Shown one piece after another: positions 60,714-64,000 of a stretch of 64,000 nt of DNA. The notes beneath the pieces were generated by a model, which was not told the DNA's origin, did not search any database, and was given only the letters and a program-made list of their open reading frames with translations. How positions within the stretch are numbered: the first letter of the stretch is position 1; the number at the start of each line of letters is the position of its first letter. The position numbers and the translations under genes are program-made. Source of the DNA: CAWJTV01 sp963845695 (GTDB taxonomy: Bacteria; Planctomycetota; Planctomycetia; Isosphaerales; Isosphaeraceae); assembly GCA_963845695.1 (NCBI GenBank), contig CAWJTQ010000003.1, positions 248,001 to 312,000 of the forward strand. The letters are read 5' to 3'.

Positions 60714-61439
60714 ATGGCGACCTATTTCTGCAGCGACCCGCACGCCTTTCACGGGAACATCCTCAAATACTGCCGCCGGCTGGAGTTCATGACCTCCGCC
60801 GACAGAGAGGATTTTCTGGCCCTCGAGGCCGGTGGCGGCGATCTCCGGTCGCTCCGCATCAGCGACGAATCCATCGACAATATGAATCGCGGGCTGGCCG
60901 CCAACATTAACGCCAGGGTCGGTCCCAACGATGTCCTCTGGTGTCTTGGGGATTGGGTTTTCGGGAGCGGGCACGACTACTACCAGAAAGCCCGATGGTT
61001 CCGAGACGAGATCCAGTGCCGCACACTCTTCTTCGTCTGGGGCAATCATGATGATCGCAGGATCCGCGATCTCTTCTCCGCGACCTACGACCAGACAGAG
61101 ATCCGGGTCGAGGGAGTGAAGATCACACTGAACCATTACCCGATGTTAACATGGAACGGACAACACCATGGATCTGTCGAGTCGCCCAACATCCATCTTT
61201 ACGGCCACGTCCACGCCCTTTATCAACGTGAGCCTGCGGCCTGCCCGATTCGAGACGCCGACGCCTGGCCGGCACTGGATGTCGGCTTCGACGGGCACGC
61301 TTATCAGGTCTGGTCGCTGCAAGAAGTCCTCGAACGCTTGCGGCCCCGCCTGGCCGCCCTGGAAGCTTTGAAGCGAGACCGGCAACAATCGGACCCGTTC
61401 CGCGGCCGAGGCCAGCACCGAGGGGTAAACGTGTTGTGA
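60714..61439 (+). CDS. metallophosphoesterase, calcineurin-like
   Basis: 241 residues from ATG 60714 (MATYFCSDPHAFHGNILKYC). Metal-binding motifs in order: SDPHAFHGN (DxH), CLGDWVFG (GDxx), VWGNHDDRR (GNHD), LNHYPML (H) and LYGHVHALY (GHxH). The N-terminal DPHAFHGNI with an insert before GDW matches the small phage- and plasmid-type phosphoesterase branch. The substrate is unknown (phosphodiester, dinucleotide or protein). A frame extends to 60669, but the internal ATG gives the conserved N-terminus. Confidence 0.9.
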   Translation: MATYFCSDPHAFHGNILKYCRRLEFMTSADREDFLALEAGGGDLRSLRISDESIDNMNRGLAANINARVGPNDVLWCLGDWVFGSGHDYYQKARWFRDEIQCRTLFFVWGNHDDRRIRDLFSATYDQTEIRVEGVKITLNHYPMLTWNGQHHGSVESPNIHLYGHVHALYQREPAACPIRDADAWPALDVGFDGHAYQVWSLQEVLERLRPRLAALEALKRDRQQSDPFRGRGQHRGVNVL

Positions 61440-61554
61440 TCGAAGGTGCTGAATCTTCTCAGTTCGGCGAACCACTGCCTGCTCGTGTCTGTCCATTCTC
61501 GTATCAAGATACCCGGAGACACTCAATGACCCACCCGAATCCGGTCGGCTCGAT

Positions 61555-61901
61555 TCAAATCCCGCCCAGTTGCTCTTCCAGCCTTCGGACCAATTCCGCA
61601 AACTCCTGATCGCCAAGCCGAAGCGTTTGTAGCGGCTCGAGTTCACCCTCCGACAGGGCGATCAAGTCCGCAGCGCTCGACGAGAGCTGGAGTGCCCTCG
61701 CTCGGCGCTCGATGGCTTTGACCACGATCGTTTCGATCGGGAACGCCGAAGAAACGCGCGCGATCTGCGCGGCGACTTCAGCGAGATCGCCGGTGTCCAG
61801 TTTCCCCCGGCCGTCGAGGCGGTAGGCTTCGGTAATCAAGTAAGAGCCTCGACGAGGAATTCGCAAGCTTGCTGCTGGAGTCGAGTGGGTTTGGTCGCCA
61901 T
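61555..61901 (-). CDS. hypothetical helical protein with probable frameshift near its start
   Basis: A convincing ATG at 61901 gives MATKPTRLQQQACEFLVEA, then one missing base near 61847 shifts to SYLITEAYRLDGRGKLDTGD, LAEVAAQIARVSSAFPIETI, VVKAIERRARALQLSSSAAD and ELVRRLEEQLGGI. The uninterrupted part alone is 61555-61866 with an unlikely TTG start. Helical, no membrane segment, no family known to me. Confidence 0.6.
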
Positions 61902-61950
61902 TGCGTTACGCGCGGCTCTCGTGCTTGGGGAACCACGGGCTTGGACGGGC

Positions 61951-62121
61951 CTACAGCGATCGTGTCGGAGACGGCACCTTCGATTCACGCTCCGCGTTGG
62001 GCTGAGTCATTCGAGCGGCGGGGCGTGTCGAGGATGTGAACGCCAATGCAGCCAGGCCCACCACCCAAAGTAAGTACAGGGCCAGTGCCGCGACGAACCA
62101 TTGGCGGGGGGAGATCTTCAC
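61951..62121 (-). CDS. small single-pass membrane protein (GTG start)
   Basis: 56 residues. GTG 62121 with GGAG 9 nt upstream starts VKISPRQWFVAALALYLLWV, followed by VGLAALAFTSSTRPAARM and a polar Ser/Pro tail. A longer frame to 62184 would overlap the previous gene's stop exactly. It is probably co-transcribed with the Minf_1886-family gene. Function unknown. Confidence 0.5.
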   Translation of the reverse strand: MKISPRQWFVAALALYLLWVVGLAALAFTSSTRPAARMTQPNAERESKVPSPTRSL

Positions 62122-62183
62122 GTCGGCCGACTCCTTGGTTTCAATCAGGGCGAATACAGAGGCATTCGAATGTCTCGCCCCCA

Positions 62184-62648
62184 CTACGCGACCTCATCCC
62201 TCGCCAGGAAAAGCTTGGGCCGAAGCGCCGTCTCGAAGTCAAACACATTGTCGAAATCGGAACGGGCATCACTCGGTGTCTTCTCCAGGTCACCGGTGGC
62301 AATCATGTTATAGACAATGTCCCCGATGTCGGATGTCGAGCGGACGCCCCAATGGGCCAGAACGGTCAGGGCAAGCAGACCATACTGACGCAAGGCCAGC
62401 TTCCGGACCGATTCGCAGAGTTCGCGGCCGGTCACGTGGCCCGACTGGGTCGTCCTTTGGGCTCGGGACCGCCTGGGCCGAAGTTCGCGCGCTGGGGGTC
62501 CGGACTTCGTCTTGTCCCGATCGCGATCCAGAGCCTTGAGTTTGTGAAGACGGGAGTGATGCAACGCCTCGAGCACGAATGCGTAGCCCTCGATGGTAAA
62601 TCGAGGATCGCATGCGATGATCCGGGGAAGTTGGTCGCGAAGGCTCAT
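62184..62648 (-). CDS. Minf_1886-family protein
   Basis: 154 residues. MSLRDQLPRIIACDPRFTIE and GYAFVLEALHHSR start the protein; HVTGRELCESVRKLALRQYG, LLALTVLAHWGVRSTSDIGD and IVYNMIATGDLEKTPSDARS, DFDNVFDFETALR complete the family signature. An insert rich in Lys/Arg (KALDRDRDKTKSGPPARELR) separates the halves. The family is conserved in Planctomycetes and Verrucomicrobia with unknown function. The start is set at ATG 62648 in place of the upstream Met at 62660. It is encoded 122 nt after the RicT gene. Confidence 0.88.
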   Translation of the reverse strand: MSLRDQLPRIIACDPRFTIEGYAFVLEALHHSRLHKLKALDRDRDKTKSGPPARELRPRRSRAQRTTQSGHVTGRELCESVRKLALRQYGLLALTVLAHWGVRSTSDIGDIVYNMIATGDLEKTPSDARSDFDNVFDFETALRPKLFLARDEVA

Positions 62649-62770
62649 GGCACAGGTCATCCTGGGAATGACCGGACCCGCTTACGCCGGCCCGGTCGAT
62701 CAAGAATCGGCAATCCGCTATGGACAAGTTGTCCGATGCGCGTGTGGCGTGGATCCCACAGAGGCAGGAG

Positions 62771-63712
62771 TCAAGGCGGGGAATCCGCCCAATGATCATC
62801 ATCGGTCGGCTCTTCATCGTCGTCGTCGAGGTCACTCCGGTGTGGTCCCGACATGTGACCTGGGACACCATTTCGAGTCGGACGGGCGCCGTTACGTCCC
62901 TTGGCCAGTTCGACGGCCAGGACATCACCCCGACCGACGATGATTCGCCCCCGCTCCTCAAGCTCCACGACTAGCTTCTGGGCCAGGATCTCCTGGGCGA
63001 CCACTCGGCCCCGACCGCCAGAGGTCGTAACGATCGATCCGACCGCAGGAAGGTTGTGTTCCAGCTCGCGATAAGTATCGTACTCATAGCGAAGGCAGCA
63101 CTTGAGCCGACCGCAACGGCCTGAGATCTTCGCCGGGTCGAGAGTCGTCTTCTGGATCTTCGCCATTTTCATCGAGACAGGTGGCATTCGCGTCAGGTGC
63201 GTGTTGCAGCAAACCGGCTTGCCGCAATCTCCGTAGTCGGCCAGAAGCTTGGCCTCGTCACGGACTCCGATCTGCCGCATCTCGATCCGCGTGCGCAGGG
63301 CGCGCGCCAGATCCTTGACCAGCTCGCGAAAATCGACACGCTTCTCCGCCAGGTAATAGAAGACGACCCGTTCGCGACCGTGGATGATCTCGAGGTCCAC
63401 CAGGTCCATCTGGAGCCGCCGCCTGGCGACCAGTTCCTGGCACGTGCGAAAGTACGACTCCCGATCTCGGTCGAGTCGTGATTGCTGGTCTCCGTCCTCG
63501 GCGGTGGCGAGCCGGAGGATTTCGCCATGGACCGGATTCGAAAGGAATCGGGTCGTGCGATCCGATGCCCCACAGAGGATATCCCCGATCTCAGTACCGC
63601 GATCGCTGCGAACGACAACTTTCTGCCCGCGCGGGTGGTCCTGTCCCGGGAGGCCCGTGTATTCGCCGAGAAACCTCATCCGACCGTATCGAACGACGTA
63701 AGTCTGGACCAT
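62771..63712 (-). CDS. ricT: PSP1-domain protein, RicT-like
   Basis: 313 residues from ATG 63712 (MVQTYVVRYGRMRFLGEY). The PSP1 core includes KVVVRSDRGTEIGDILC, DLEIIHGRERVVFYYLAEKR and RTRIEMRQIGVRDEAKLLAD. The conserved cysteine cluster is CGKPVCCN and SGRCGRLKCCLRYEYDTYRE. RicT (YaaT) is part of the Ric complex in Bacillus, an Fe-S-bound assembly affecting RNase Y-dependent mRNA processing; the role in planctomycetes is inferred. The C-terminal tail is acidic (DLDDDDEEPTDDDH). Confidence 0.92.
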   Translation of the reverse strand: MVQTYVVRYGRMRFLGEYTGLPGQDHPRGQKVVVRSDRGTEIGDILCGASDRTTRFLSNPVHGEILRLATAEDGDQQSRLDRDRESYFRTCQELVARRRLQMDLVDLEIIHGRERVVFYYLAEKRVDFRELVKDLARALRTRIEMRQIGVRDEAKLLADYGDCGKPVCCNTHLTRMPPVSMKMAKIQKTTLDPAKISGRCGRLKCCLRYEYDTYRELEHNLPAVGSIVTTSGGRGRVVAQEILAQKLVVELEERGRIIVGRGDVLAVELAKGRNGARPTRNGVPGHMSGPHRSDLDDDDEEPTDDDHWADSPP

Positions 63713-64000
63713 CCTGGTACATCCGCCAGGTAAGAAACGAGTAGCCGGATCGTATTGGTCGTCATCGGAAAAGGAAAGCCTTCGCCCAGCACCCACCATT
63801 GATTATTCCCGAAATCGGAGAATTGCGAAAGAGCACCTCCCTGCGAAACGGGAATGAGTCGAGGCGACTCAGCGACCTCTCGGCCCCTGGCCTGGCAGAT
63901 CGGACTACAATCGAACTCCGGACGGCACCATAATACAACCGAAATGGGGGACGCCCACGATGAAACACCGAGGCGAGTCATGATGGAGGATCCGCGGCGA
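63713..64000. other. region upstream of ricT, 288 bp
   Basis: Weak open frames on the minus strand but no recognisable protein. It should hold the ricT promoter. Sequence to the right edge is undetermined. Confidence 0.35.

Overview
The window looks like a chromosomal segment of a planctomycete (Planctomycetota, most likely Isosphaeraceae/Gemmatales). Reasons: a DUF1559 prepilin-like protein with its C-terminal H-X9-DG region, several ECF sigma factors that continue into a membrane segment and an extracytoplasmic tail, CarboxypepD_reg/TlpA chains, a BlaI-M56 pair, a HEAT-repeat protein with c-type heme motifs, a Uma2 protein and generally high G+C with long spacers. No rRNA, tRNA, CRISPR or complete insertion sequence was recognised.

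Layout. 1-4.6 kb: minus-strand run of a TIGR03960 radical SAM protein, a Uma2 nuclease-like protein and two polytopic membrane proteins. 5-9.7 kb: a secreted CarboxypepD/TlpA protein, a terpene-cyclase-fold protein and an ECF sigma factor with a membrane anchor. 10-14.5 kb: a decayed zone with a broken CHC2 zinc-finger gene, a tandem pair of c-type heme proteins (second copy broken), short repeats and palindromes. 14.5-17 kb: small membrane and leucine-rich-repeat proteins. 17.6-21.3 kb: a sigma factor continuing into CarboxypepD and TlpA domains. 23.3-26.3 kb: a very G+C-rich, overlapping four-gene envelope-glycan-type cassette, followed by an IS3-family transposase remnant and pdxA. 28-31.7 kb: minus-strand operon headed by a PfkB-family kinase. 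31.9-34.3 kb: RNase Z-like hydrolase and a sigma factor with an Ig-like tail. 34.3-38.9 kb: giant heme/HEAT protein. 39.4 kb: a group 2-type sigma-70 factor. 40.4-42.4 kb: A+T-richer gene desert. 42.4-46.3 kb: hybrid histidine kinase, NarL-type regulator and a receiver lacking its phospho-Asp. 47.3-56 kb: DUF1559, two lipoproteins and a CusB/CusA metal-efflux system in one transcription unit. 56-60.5 kb: BlaI and an M56-CarboxypepD-TlpA protein. 60.7-64 kb: metallophosphoesterase, small proteins, a Minf_1886-family protein and RicT (PSP1).

Two themes recur. First, the same extracytoplasmic CarboxypepD/TlpA tail occurs three times: alone, behind an ECF sigma factor, and behind an M56 peptidase under BlaI. 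Second, many otherwise full-length genes (pdxA, cusB, cusA, the hybrid kinase, the M56 chain, the HEAT protein and others) are split by single-base indels. Several of these fall in G or C runs, so draft-quality sequence errors are the simplest explanation. For split genes the separate reading-frame pieces are listed and the intended joined product is described.
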